Below are positions 13,200-23,098 of a stretch of 64,000 nt of DNA, one piece after another (position 1 is the first letter of the stretch; every line of letters begins with the position of its first letter). The DNA lies in contig OU015664.1 of NCBI GenBank assembly GCA_907165275.2, forward strand, positions 6,100,001 through 6,164,000, read 5' to 3'. The translations under genes and the position numbers were made by a program. The notes under the pieces were generated by a model. It was given only the letters and a program-made list of their open reading frames with translations, did no database searches and was not told where the DNA came from. This DNA is from Zygaena filipendulae (taxonomy: Eukaryota > Arthropoda > Insecta > Lepidoptera > Zygaenidae).

Positions 13200-13455
13200 A
13201 CTAGCTGTTTCACCCGGGTTAATTTCGGAGATCCCGCGGGTATTCCAAGATATAAGGACTAGCCAATAATTTGACAACGTGTACTGTGCAACATTCGATG
13301 TAGTTTCACCCACATTAATTTCAGAGTTCCCGTGGGATTTCCGCGATAAAAAGTATCCTATGTCCTGTAGCCCTTAACAATCAATTTCATGATGATCGGT
13401 TGAGCCATTAAGGCATTAAAGCGTAACAAACAAACTCACTTTTGCATTTATAAGT
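13200..13455 (-). repeat. two overlapping CAGCTAG-tail repeats, minus strand
   Basis: CTAGCTGTTTCACCC opens a truncated copy (13200-13300), and a second head, GTTTCACCCACATTAATTTC, starts a fuller copy running through AAAAAGTATCCTATGTCC and GATGATCGGTTGAGCC to the GCATTTATAA end. One copy appears to have inserted into, or recombined with, the other. Confidence 0.65.
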
Positions 13456-14387
13456 AGGTAAGGATTCAATAAGGGTGTAAGATTAAAATAGGAATTTATT
13501 GAAACTTTGAATGACTCATACATGTAACTAAATAAAATTAATAAATATTTTTCGGGCAGCCTTTTTTGAAAAAATAAAATACGTTTACTTTACATTAAAC
13601 AAAAGATGGCGTTGTTAAAATGTGATGATAAAATAATTTATACTTATGTAAAAACTGTAAAATTTACCAAAAAAAAAATACCCAGCAAAGCTCGATCATC
13701 CAGGTACTTTCTTTGTGTTAGATCCATAACTTGATATTCGCGGAGGAGTTGTTCGTGTCCCTTTATACCTAAGTATGATCGAAAAGTAACATAAATATTT
13801 ACTTATATTATTTACGCTCTTTAGATAATATTTTGTGCGCTGAAATCAACTAAAAAGGGGATAGGCAGACTCTATCTAGAGTCAGAGCAATAAAATAATT
13901 CTGCGGTTTTAAAAAAGTATGTGTTTTTTTATAAAAACTTATATTCACATTTGTAGAGTCTGTAGAATAAAATATATCAAAGGATACATAAAAATTCTGC
14001 ACGGAAATGTCAAACGAGTGCTGTATCGCTCAGGCACACACGCTCACACCACGAGCGATAAAGACAGCTATAGTAGGTATTATCAAATACCTAGCAATTA
14101 AATCTAGCCACCAGCTGATGCGGGTTTACGCAAGAAACTATAGCAACAACTTTGCAATGTGCATACATAAATGATCCGCTACCATCGATCGTTACTGTGT
14201 TGTACAGTTCACCAGTATTACTTTAACATGATAGTATGAGTAAATGAACCATAAATTAATTGCAATTTTCAGGTAACCTAAATAATAAAATTGAAGTACT
14301 TAATACAAATTCTTTGCTTATTTGGGATGAATGATTAAAGATTATTTCGAAGTAGGTACTATTATTATCTAAAATCTTTGTTTTAGA
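13456..14387. other. gene-free intergenic stretch
   Basis: AT-rich, no supportable exon and no recognised repeat. Confidence 0.5.
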
Positions 14388-14514
14388 CGGCCGCACTAAT
14401 AGTCGTTTTTACTTAATTTTAAGTAAAGATTTTAAAAACCAAAACTACTGCACTCAGAGACGTTCATTAAATTAATCTTAATTCATTATAATAAAACGAC
14501 TCTGAGTGTGGCCG
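14388..14514. mobile_element. short, diverged fold-back MITE (PIF/Harbinger-like)
   Basis: Inverted ends CGGCCGCACT and AGTGTGGCCG match the termini of the three fuller copies at 18229, 37027 and 37976, and the inner words TTTTAAAAACCAAAACTACTGC and GACGTTCATTAAATTAAT also match in order. It is about half the length of the others, with most of one arm deleted. The right flank is TAA; the left flank is AGA, so the target duplication is eroded. Confidence 0.6.
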
Positions 14515-14537
14515 TAAATCTTAAATATATAATAAAA

Positions 14538-14712
14538 GCAGCTGTTCCCCGCCGTTTAATTTCAACGTTCCCGCGGGATTTCCGGGGCAAAAAGTACTTT
14601 ATGTCTTTCTGTGTAGGTAGTATTAATCTCATTATGATTAGTTGAGCCGTTGCATGAGGCGTGCAGATAGCGTAACCTGCAACAAACAAATTCACATCGC
14701 ATTTATTGTATT
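14538..14712 (-). repeat. CAGCTAG-tail repeat, minus strand
   Basis: Opens with CAGCTGTTCCCCGCCG and contains GTTCCCGCGGGATTTCCGGG, AAAAAGTACTTTATGTC and GTTGAGCCGTTGCATG, then CACATCGCATTTATT. A full-length member of the abundant family. Confidence 0.65.
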
Positions 14713-15010
14713 AATTACATTTTCCTTGACTGTATCAGGTATATTATTGTGCTGTAACTAAAATTATTTTAAAGTAAAAATTTAAAAGTAAAAGTAGGTA
14801 ATGAAATTAACCTCGTGTGTTTGTACAATAACGAAATTAAACTCAAGTTTTCGATTTCTATTGTAGGTACTACTTAATTTCCAAAGAAAGCCTGGGAAGT
14901 AATTCCCGGGCGATTATTCTATTCTAGAATATTCACCTGGATAGAGTTTGACTGTTCGTAGAGTTTGATGGTAAACTATTAGGTACGTGAGTAGATTCAT
15001 TCAGTGTACC
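14713..15010. other. gene-free stretch
   Basis: AT-rich, with a small palindrome CCTGGGAAGTAATTCCCGGG near 14890. Nothing else was recognised. Confidence 0.45.
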
Positions 15011-15090
15011 CTGTTGGGGGTCGAACCCGCGACACCTTATAGCGTTGTAGTCAAACCTAAGTATTAGACCAACGATGCTATCAGGCCATG
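15011..15090 (-). repeat. tRNA-like SINE head, minus strand
   Basis: On the minus strand the stretch has an A-box-like TAGCATCGTTGGTC and, about 35 bases on, a B-box-like GGGTTCGACCCCC, the internal RNA polymerase III promoter layout of tRNA genes and tRNA-derived SINEs. It does not fold into a convincing tRNA cloverleaf (no good acceptor stem), so a SINE head is preferred over a tRNA gene. Confidence 0.5.
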
Positions 15091-15419
15091 TCTGACGTTG
15101 AATGTTCGAGAGGGATGAAAGTAGAAATAATGCAGTGGAGATGTGGGGTGTGACTGGGAAAGATAATTATAATAAATAACCTTAGTAAATGTGATAATAG
15201 AACGTTGTATATAAACAGACTAAAATAGAAAAAGGAAATGCTTAAATATTAATAACAAGTTCCCGCCGTTTCATACGTTTCAATTTCGAAATTCTGGCAG
15301 AAACTCTTTCTGTCAGATGAAAATACCTCTCTCCCACTCCGAGACCAAAAATATCTTAATAATAACTCTTGAACATTATTATACAATCTATCTATATCTA
15401 TATATTATTCAGTCAGATG

Positions 15420-15715
15420 GAAAGAATACATGAAAGTGAGAGTAACTAAGTACCTGTATAAAGTGAGTGAGAGATAATGTGCCAGACGAGGTCATCCGTG
15501 GAGGACGTACCTATACCGATTAGGTAGAGGACTCAAAAAGGCAATCATGAAGAGCAATAGGAATCGACGGGCATGTCGAAGGATTATTATTAATGTAAAC
15601 GAGGCGAAATGGTCTTGGCAAATGGGGTTCATACTTCATAGACTCTAACTACCCGTCCGGAAGACAGGCGTGCAGAGCTTATGTATGTATGTACCTACAT
15701 ATATGTACTAAAGTA
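15420..15715 (+). repeat. possible LINE 3' end
   Basis: The stretch runs through AGCAATAGGAATCGACGGGC, AATGTAAACGAGGCGAAATG and AACTACCCGTCCGGAAGACA, and finishes in a TATGTATGTATGTACC tail. The last 100 bases before the tail are partly open in one frame, with an Arg-rich stretch (NRNRRACRR). The layout is that of a 5'-truncated non-LTR retrotransposon, but no catalytic motif remains. Confidence 0.35.
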
Positions 15716-15963
15716 TTTGTCGATATGTGTCTCAATCTTAAATACTTGCTTACTTATATTATTATCGTTTAGTATGATGGGTTTACACACAATCTTATAC
15801 ATATATCGACGTTTTGAGGACGGACGGTACCTAATCCTGAGCTTTTTTTATTATTATTTAGTAAACATATATTTGAACTAGCTATGGAAGCGAGCGACTG
15901 CTAGCATGAAATAATGAAGATATTTAAAAACATCGCCATGGATATAATAATCAAGAGTTGAGG

Positions 15964-16018
15964 GCGACCGGAAGTGCCACATTTGTGTCTTTGTTGTCGG
16001 TGCAATCACTTCCGGTCG
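15964..16018. repeat. inverted pair of CCGGAAGT sites
   Basis: GACCGGAAGTG at 15965-15975 and its inverse CACTTCCGGTC at 16007-16017 form a hairpin-capable pair about 30 bases apart. Each contains the ETS-type core CCGGAAGT. Whether this is regulatory or a remnant of an inverted-repeat element cannot be told. Confidence 0.4.
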
Positions 16019-16049
16019 GAAGCGCGCAGCTTCCTACTATAGCAAGGCC

Positions 16050-16626
16050 GTTCTTATGTTCCGCTTTATATTAAGTCCCATGCTAAGAAATACGTATATA
16101 CATTGGATATATTTGATACTAACTTGTATAGGTACCTATATTCATAATATAAATATGTCTCATGTATTAAGATAATTATACCAACAATGTAAAAAAAATT
16201 ACGTTGGAACCATTTACTTATCAGATATAACTGTAGTAATTCGGCACAAATGGATAACAAACGTGGTGTGCGTTATGTACATTACATGTTTTATCTCGGA
16301 AAATTTTTAAAGATCATTGAACTTTGTATAACAAAATTATCGCAGTTTACGTAGGTACTTACGTAAACCTCAGTAACAGAGCTATAAAGGGATACCTTGG
16401 TATTTGAATCTTGATGGTGATAAATAGACAAATAAATATTCAAGTATATTCATCAAATTATCAACACATGTCACATACATTGTGTTCAATAGGGAATTGT
16501 ACACCTTTCGGTTTACGATGGCGTTTTTAAACTATCACTTTCTGACCTCTATAGGACAGAGACATGGAATTGAAAAAAAAGTTATGCACTTAAGGCTTAG
16601 TACGACTTACGAGTATAAATAAATCT
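16050..16626. other. gene-free stretch with one short palindrome
   Basis: AT-rich, no exon. GTTTACGTAGGTACTTACGT-AAAC at 16335-16358 is an almost perfect palindrome. Nothing else was recognised. Confidence 0.45.
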
Positions 16627-16942
16627 TTACTAATAATATTATAAAGCTGAATAGTTTGTTTGTTTGTTTACGCGCTAATCTCCGGAACTACTTGTTTGAA
16701 TTGAAAAAATATTTTTGTGTTGGGTACTCCATCTATCGAGGAGGCTATAGGCTTATACTATATATTTTAACATCACAAGTACGACCAATAGGAGCGGAAC
16801 AACAATGAAAAATGTTGCAAAAACGGGAAAAATATTCCTTTTGAAAGCTTCCGTTACGACGGTTAGCTGTGGAATATACATATTTTACATTTTAAGTAGG
16901 TGTTTCTTCAAAATTATTTGGGTGAAACCGCGGGCCACAGCT
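16627..16942 (+). repeat. interspersed repeat with CAGCT tail (second subfamily)
   Basis: Opens TTACTAATAATATTATAAAG, continues GTTTGTTTGTTTACGCGC and the subfamily words TTGGGTACTCCATCTATCG and GGAGGCTATAGGCTTATA, and ends GGGTGAAACCGCGGGCCACA-GCT. Its head and tail resemble the abundant family but the middle differs. Confidence 0.6.
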
Positions 16943-18225
16943 ATAATAAATAAAATAAATTCTGCTAAGTACATACTAATACTTGCAGCTTTTAGACGTG
17001 CGTTCTCTCTCTCTTTAGATCATAATTATCTTTACAACTAAACCGCTTTTTATAAAAACTCCTTTTGAATAATTTTTGAGTGCAATAAAGTGGATATAAT
17101 TATAAAGTAGTACCTAATAGTTAGAGGTTTTTTCTACACCACGCGTGTGAGCTGAGACATGGCCTATAACTATAGGGTTGCCAACCGTCCCCTGAGAAGA
17201 CGTATTTTTTCTAGAGCCTCAGAACATCCCGTCCCGTGAAAAAGGAGTGCGATTTTCCCATTTAATAGTAAGGTAAAACTTTCTGGGAGAAGTAGGAGTG
17301 CACTCGAGATTCGATCACAGAAATTGTGTTAATTTCTTCTTATTTTATGTGTTTATTTGTTATAACTATACTTTTTAGCTGGGTCTTGTTTTAAAAGCTA
17401 CACTCACACCTGGTTTTCAAATTCTACCTTACCTGACCATCACTAGTCGTGGCATGGTGCAATATACTTTAGCGGTGCCACAACCTGCCGGTATGTCGTT
17501 GCTGTCCCGACGGCCGTTTAATGTGATCTGCCCATTCGACTCCTACATCCTTATTCCAAGGACGAACGAGACGATGCCGCCGAATTGACAACGAAATGCT
17601 AATTCACGCGTTGAGGTGAATACCTTATGTGCATTAAAATATATCTCCAAAGCTAGCAAACACATACCAACAGAGCATAAATCATGATATTGTATCATTC
17701 GAAATATAGATGCAAAATAAGTATTCATGGTTACCTACGATTCTTCGGTGAATTATCAAGAACCGGTTTAGTTTGCAATGATTTCGTCACGACCCACGAT
17801 AGAAAGAACCCATATTGGTAAATTATTTCTTCAACATTGACACAAATAAATCGCTAATTAAACATTTCGTACAAAGATGGTATCAATCAATTTCGATTAG
17901 ATTACATAAGTTATAGCGGTTGCGAAGAAAAATAGACTTAATGAGTGTAACTTAATACACAAAATTTTCAGACATGTTACTGCTGTTACAAGCTTGCAAT
18001 GTCCATACGCTTTAACGAGGGAAATTTCACCCAATCTTACATAGGGGAGGGGTCGGGTCACACGACGGTCGGACGACGGACTGACGGTCGGTACATACAC
18101 GACTGTTTGTTGCCAAAACATAAATAAAAACAAAATAAAATAATGTTACCATCCAGCTGATCTGATGATCTAATGAAGGAACCGGGATGTAGAGACTGAA
18201 ACTTCAATTAAATCTACAGCAATGG
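16943..18225. other. gene-free intergenic stretch
   Basis: No supportable exon. A GGGTTGCCAACCGTCCCCTG word near 17174 resembles the start of a common insect repeat, but no second end was located. Confidence 0.45.
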
Positions 18226-18467
18226 TAACCGCCGCACTCAGAGTCGACTTTAATGATTACTTAGTTAAGTATAGATTTTTAAAACAAAACTGCCGCAATC
18301 AGACAAGTTAATTAATTAATGTTAATTGGCATTTAACTAATTAAGTTACATCTCATTAAATGCCAGTTAACATTAATTTACTGAATGTCTCTGATTGCGG
18401 CAATTTTGTTTTAAAAATCTATACTTAACTAAATAATCATTAAAGTCTACTCTGAGTGCGGCGGTAA
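18226..18467. mobile_element. fold-back MITE (PIF/Harbinger-like) with TAA target duplication
   Basis: The element (18229-18464) begins CCGCCGCACTCAGAGT and ends with its inverse ACTCTGAGTGCGGCGG. The two arms remain inverted repeats almost throughout, including ATTACTTAGTTAAGTATAGA and TTTTTAAAACAAAA, so the whole unit can fold into one long hairpin. TAA flanks both ends (18226-18228 and 18465-18467). A 3-bp TWA duplication is characteristic of PIF/Harbinger transposons. No coding capacity. Confidence 0.85.
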
Positions 18468-19125
18468 GACAGTCTAACTTCATCTATGTAGTTCGTTTTG
18501 TTGCCATGAATACACATCACACGCCGTGTTATCGAAGGTCTGAAGATAGAGCCGGAAGATTGCCACTGGAACTCCCTAATTAAAACTGCAAAGATGATTT
18601 GGGCTCGTTTCTTTTTTGCTCATCTTCCATTACATACAATGAAACTATGCTATTACTTTTCATTTATTTAATGATCACAAAAACATACTTTGTAATCTAC
18701 AGTTATTGACGGAAATCGTGATGTTTACGTATAGTTCAAATGTTTTAATATTTATACTTACCAACCAGTTAATTAAAGATAAAAATAAAACCAGCCATGA
18801 ACTTGTTGTTAAAATAATCACTGCATATGCATGTGTAAAACATATTACAGTATGTGTACATAGGAAACTCGTTGTCTCCGAGCCGGTTGACCTTCGAGAA
18901 TAAGGCCCCTTTATGAGCTATGTGCTCGAGCACGGACTTACTTCTGTAAGAGTACGCATCTCAAACATTCCGATCAAAAACTAAGACTGACATCTATAGA
19001 TTTATCTCGTAGTTGTTTTGATTAGAGCCTGATCGATTGTGCCAATATCGAGTCTTATGAATAAGCCCCCATAGGACTCTATATGTCCCCATTTCGAACA
19101 ATCGAGAGCGTAAACTTTATATATT
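18468..19125. other. gene-free intergenic stretch
   Basis: AT-rich, no supportable exon or repeat. Confidence 0.45.
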
Positions 19126-19340
19126 ACTAGCTGTACTCCGCGTTTTCACACGCGTGAGTTTTGGGATTGGGAAGAGTACAGAATTACTAAAATTCGAAGG
19201 TGATGTGAATTGATAAAAATTTAAACTCGGGAACAGTAGGTACTTTTTCCTGGATAAAATACGTCTGTCTTTTATATAGGTAACTTTAACAAGGTGTATA
19301 CGAAATTTCATGACGATCGGTTGAATAGTTAAAGCGTGAA
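19126..19340 (-). repeat. CAGCTAG-tail repeat, minus strand, diverged
   Basis: Opens ACTAGCTGTACTCCGCGTTT and ends with TTTCATGACGATCGGTTGAA and AGTTAAAGCGTGAAA. The middle is diverged from the common form. Confidence 0.55.
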
Positions 19341-19356
19341 ATTAATTATCTACATA

Positions 19357-19662
19357 AATCATCATCATCATCATATCAGCCAAAAGACGTCCACTGCTGG
19401 ACATAGGCCTCCCCAAGGATCGCCACAACAACAGGTCCTGCGCTCCCCGCATCCAATGGCGTCCCGCAACCTTCACCAAGTCATCGGTCCGGCTTGTAGT
19501 GGGCCTACCCACGCCGCGTCTTCCGGTTCGTGGTCGCCTCTCAAGCACCTTTCTGCTCCATCGCTCATCACTTCTTCGAGCGATTTGTCCCGCCCACTGT
19601 CACGTCTTGAGGTTTTATTCTTCGGGCTATGACGGTAACCTCGGTTCGCCTGCGGATTTCGA
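19357..19662 (-). mobile_element. 5'-truncated LINE, C-terminal reverse-transcriptase ORF end
   Basis: On the minus strand, 19548 down to 19345 codes for a stretch with RRGVGRPTTSRTDDLVKVAG followed by RHWMRGAQDLLLWRSLG and ends in an ATGATGATG run. This is the familiar C-terminus and ATG tail of a lepidopteran RTE-like LINE (family knowledge). A second copy of the same 3' end is at 32864-33161. Only the last few hundred bases are present, as expected for 5'-truncated insertion; the coding frame is disrupted upstream. Confidence 0.75.
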
Positions 19663-20502
19663 ATCAGAAATCTATATAAATAGCCTTACCTAACTATTAC
19701 TAAATATTTTAAGCAGGTAATCTCGCAATAATATCGAGAAGAGAAACAATTTGCATTACTTAATTGATATATACCTATATGTAGGTGTAAAATAATAATT
19801 TTAGCTTTAATTATATTTTTCTGCTACTGACAGCCGGTATTATACAATAATATACTTTCATGTATTTTAAATATATCAGATTTATTTTATTGACTAGCAT
19901 TTTTCATTCGCGAAACCCAAAAACGAATAGAATTGTCAAACTTCATTATTTGGGCCTTGAAAATGTTTTTTTCAATTCATTTAAAAGAAGAAGGCAGATG
20001 TACCTAAACCCATTGATGTATCAAAAATACTCATATGAAAGACCACTGCGAATTATATTATTGTCAACGCCATAGGAGGAGCATACAAACCAATTCATTT
20101 GCATAAAATATAACAGTCGTTTAGCAACTTACTGCGACTTTAATACTGTTAATAATTAAACCAGTATTAGGTATCTTTCGGTCGGTAACAATACATCGAT
20201 AATGATCAGCTTTATTGATAAAATTAATGAATTTTAGCCATTAAACTAGTAAAATGTATTTAAAAATATAATATTGTAATGCCATTAAAACGGCTGAAGC
20301 TGGCGCGCGTGTCACCTTCAACTTGACTAAAAAGCGTTATAGACTGCTGTTTGAATGTAGAAAGAGAGGATATTAATTAAAATATAGGCATACTTAGACC
20401 TTTACGTTGCTTTCTATGATTCTTGGTGTGCGTGTACAGTCTGATATAATATACTCTCCGGTTTTTTTTCTGCTGTTTCTGCCGTGCCAAAGAAGTTTCA
20501 CT
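19663..20502. other. gene-free intergenic stretch
   Basis: AT-rich, no supportable exon or repeat. Confidence 0.45.
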
Positions 20503-20655
20503 TCCGACCGATCACCATAAAATTTTACATGCACATTGTCAGGGGTACCTACAGAGAAAGGACATAGGTACTTTTTATAAGAAGAATTCCCGCGGAAACT
20601 CCGAAATGAACGCGGGTGGAGGATAGCTCACGCACCTCGGAGGACAGCTGCTAGT
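20503..20655 (+). repeat. truncated CAGCTAG-tail repeat
   Basis: Contains GACCGATCACCATAAAATTT, TTGTCAGGGGTACC, AAGAATTCCCGCGGAAACTC and an ending AGGACAGCTGCTAG. The 5' part is missing. Confidence 0.6.
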
Positions 20656-20687
20656 CTAGTGTCTACATAATCTTAAAATATATATAA

Positions 20688-20936
20688 ACTAGCTGTCCCC
20701 CGCGATTTCATCCGCGGTAATTTCGGAGTTCCCGCGGGAATTCCGGGAAAAATTACTCTACATCCTTCTTTGTACCCCTGAGTTCTGGAGTTCCCGCGGG
20801 AATTCCGGGATAAAAACTATCCTATCTTTTAAATTGGACCATTTTATGAATGGGTACAAAATTTTATCAAAATCCGTACAGTAGTTTCGGAGTCCATCGC
20901 GGACAAACAACGTGACACGTGATTTATATATATGTA
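20688..20936 (-). repeat. CAGCTAG-tail repeat, TCCATCGCGGACAAACAACG subfamily, minus strand
   Basis: Opens ACTAGCTGTCCCCCGCGATT and ends GAGTCCATCGCGGACAAACA then ACGTGACACGTGATTTATAT. The copy at 57774-58005 is the same subfamily in the same orientation, with near-identical ends, which suggests fairly recent activity. GAGTTCCCGCGGGAATTCCG occurs twice inside, so part of the unit is duplicated. Confidence 0.7.
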
Positions 20937-21451
20937 CTAGCTGTAAATATTATATACCTAATAGAAACGTATATACATTATACACGTAAGTATAAAGTAT
21001 TGAATACGTATTTCGGTTGTTTCACATTTACGTATTAGGAGTTCCCTTCTATTTACTACAGTGCGGATGTGTCATGTGCCGAAGGTTAGGCGGTGTCCCT
21101 TCATCTTCCTGCACAATAGGTACCTAAAGCCAACTATTATTACGTGAGGTAGCCTTCCTAGTTCCTACAAGACGTTCCTTAAACCCAAGTCAAAGATACC
21201 TATTGTACGAGTATGTTACAATAGAAATTAATCATACCGCTAATTATACTCGTACCTTGACATTTTCGAACAAGTCTTCCAAAACAATGTTTTGGTCACC
21301 TCCCAATACCCAAACAATAGGTACTACTAAATATAACTAGGTAGGTATTAGATATTAGGTATTATAAATAGTAATGATATTTTTTTCAACATTTTTTGTA
21401 CCTATGTTGTAGAGCGCAGTAAATTACTACAGTAAATAACCCATTAATTAA
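20937..21451. other. gene-free stretch
   Basis: AT-rich with many TAGGTA words, no exon or repeat recognised. Confidence 0.45.
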
Positions 21452-21550
21452 TGACCCATTTCACAACACACAGATCTACTTAATCCGGAATCCCACAGTA
21501 AGCTATTATTAGCTTGTGTCGTGGAAACCAAGCAAACGTGATATATACGC
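21452..21550 (-). repeat. 3' fragment of the tRNA-derived SINE, minus strand
   Basis: ACACACAGATCTACTTAATC, CCCACAGTAAGCTATTATTA and GTGTCGTGGAAACCAAGCAA are the inverse of the 3' half of the SINE at 30852-31118. The tRNA-like head is absent. Confidence 0.65.
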
Positions 21551-22064
21551 TTGAGTTTTTTGAAGCGTAACTTAATTTTTCAGTGCGAGAAAAAAACTAC
21601 GGTGACTAAAATGCGTAAGTACTTGCGCTTTTCGTTTTTCGTTATGGTATCTGCAGTGCTGCCGCTGATTAATCAAATGTAAAGATTATTCAAAGAGAGT
21701 TCTAGCAAAGCATGAATTATCCTCAGCGGCCTCAATACGTCCTTAAAGTTAAACAACTTTACACCCGGTATGTGTGAAAAGTGAACATGTGATTGTTTTT
21801 TTCGTCTTCACGTCACAGAGAGATAGAGGTAAGAGCCAAAACCAAGCAGTTGGAAAAGCTCCTCCGCCAATATCTTGAGTTTGAAGATGTGACATATTGT
21901 GAAGCGATGTTGCGATGTGATACCATATAATATGATATGAAACTTTTTGCTCCTGAATATCAAGATAAACTTATCAGCTGTATTTTTTTAAGTAAGTGGA
22001 CGTGAGCCTTTGGTTTGTTAACAAAAAAAAAACGATCTTAGGTATGTCGTAACACGATACGAGT

Positions 22065-22350
22065 ATAATGGGGATGTGGACTACTTTTGAAAATCAAAAT
22101 TATAATTAATCCGTCAGTTAGAAAATAAAAAAACAATAGACACGTATTTTTTTGCTTTTTCAAATAAATTTATACAGAGAAAAAGCGCATTAAAGTTTAG
22201 GGTGAGGGGGTCGTGACGTCACTAACCGCTAAAACCGCCATACAAACTGTCAGAATAGTGACGTCACGCGAAATTTCAACTCAATATATCGCCGTTATTT
22301 TTTGATAACACAAGACGGACTAAAAAAAAATAGTCAACATGCCCATTATA
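22065..22350 (+). mobile_element. MITE carrying two TGACGTCA palindromes
   Basis: The inverted ends are ATAATGGGGATGTGGACTA and TAGTCAACATGCCCATTAT. Inside are TTAATCCGTCAGTTAGAAAA, AATAGACACGTATTTTTTTG and two TGACGTCA sites at 22214-22221 and 22259-22266, about 40 bases apart. Copies are at 30521-30850 (same orientation) and 58301-58632 (inverse), and a partial one at 5300-5445. No open frame. TGACGTCA is the consensus CREB/ATF site; whether it functions here is unknown. Confidence 0.75.
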
Positions 22351-22377
22351 CAGTGATAGCATACAGTGTGGTTAATC

Positions 22378-22557
22378 CTAATATTAAAAATGCGAATGTG
22401 AGTTTGTTTGTTGCGTTTCAAGCCTAAACTACTCAACCGATCATCATGAAATTTCGCAGTTACACGTTGTTGGGGTACAGAAAACGACTTGGTTTTTTTT
22501 ATCCGGAATTCCCGCGGAACTTCTAAATTATCAGGCTACCGCTGGGAACAGCTAGTA
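22378..22557 (+). repeat. CAGCTAG-tail repeat
   Basis: Opens CTAATATTAAAAATGCGAAT and contains ACTCAACCGATCATCATGAA, ACGTTGTTGGGGTACAG and CGGAATTCCCGCGGAAC, ending ACAGCTAGTACC. It lies just after the MITE at 22065-22350. Confidence 0.65.
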
Positions 22558-22599
22558 CCTATAGTATAGTAATTATAAAAACTATTTATGTACCTACTA

Positions 22600-22740
22600 G
22601 TATTTATATCGTCTGGCGGCCGGACAGATGACAGGCTACGGGAGGGGACGGCAGGGGAGGGGACGAGACGCGTTTAGGGATGTGCGTGACCAGCCTACAA
22701 CTCGCGACGCGGCGTTGAGGTTTGAGACGTTTCCTCCAAA
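22600..22740. other. GC-rich patch
   Basis: About 140 bases with GGGAGGGGACGGCAGGGGAG and GACGCGGCGTTGAGG, far GC-richer than its surroundings. No open frame with recognisable content. Nature unknown. Confidence 0.3.
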
Positions 22741-22881
22741 GGCTTGTTTGACGATATACGAGTATTTTTGATTGCTATCTATTTTTATTTATCTCATTTA
22801 TAATGTCACGCATATTTAATTGATATTAATAGTTATTATACTTTTAATTTACCTATTTTATCATTATATAATAATAATACC

Positions 22882-23098
22882 GGCCGTTGCCCGCGGTCCA
22901 CCCGCGTAAATTTCGGGACTTCCTCGGAAACTCTAACAATCCCATGTCACCCAGCGATACCGTAGTTATGAATTTTAAGAAACAGTTCTACATTCAGAGA
23001 TTACACGGCACACGGGCGCGCACACCCCAGGGACACTCAAACTATTGGTATGGACTATCCCGTTGCTTCTCGGCTCCACCTGCGGGAATTTCGTGATT
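22882..23098 (-). repeat. two CAGCTAG-family heads, minus strand, truncated
   Basis: CGTTGCCCGCGGTCCACCCG with AAATTTCGGGACTTCC at about 22884-22945, and a second partial head TCCACCTGCGGGAATTTCG at about 23077-23095. Both lack the rest of the unit. Confidence 0.4.
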
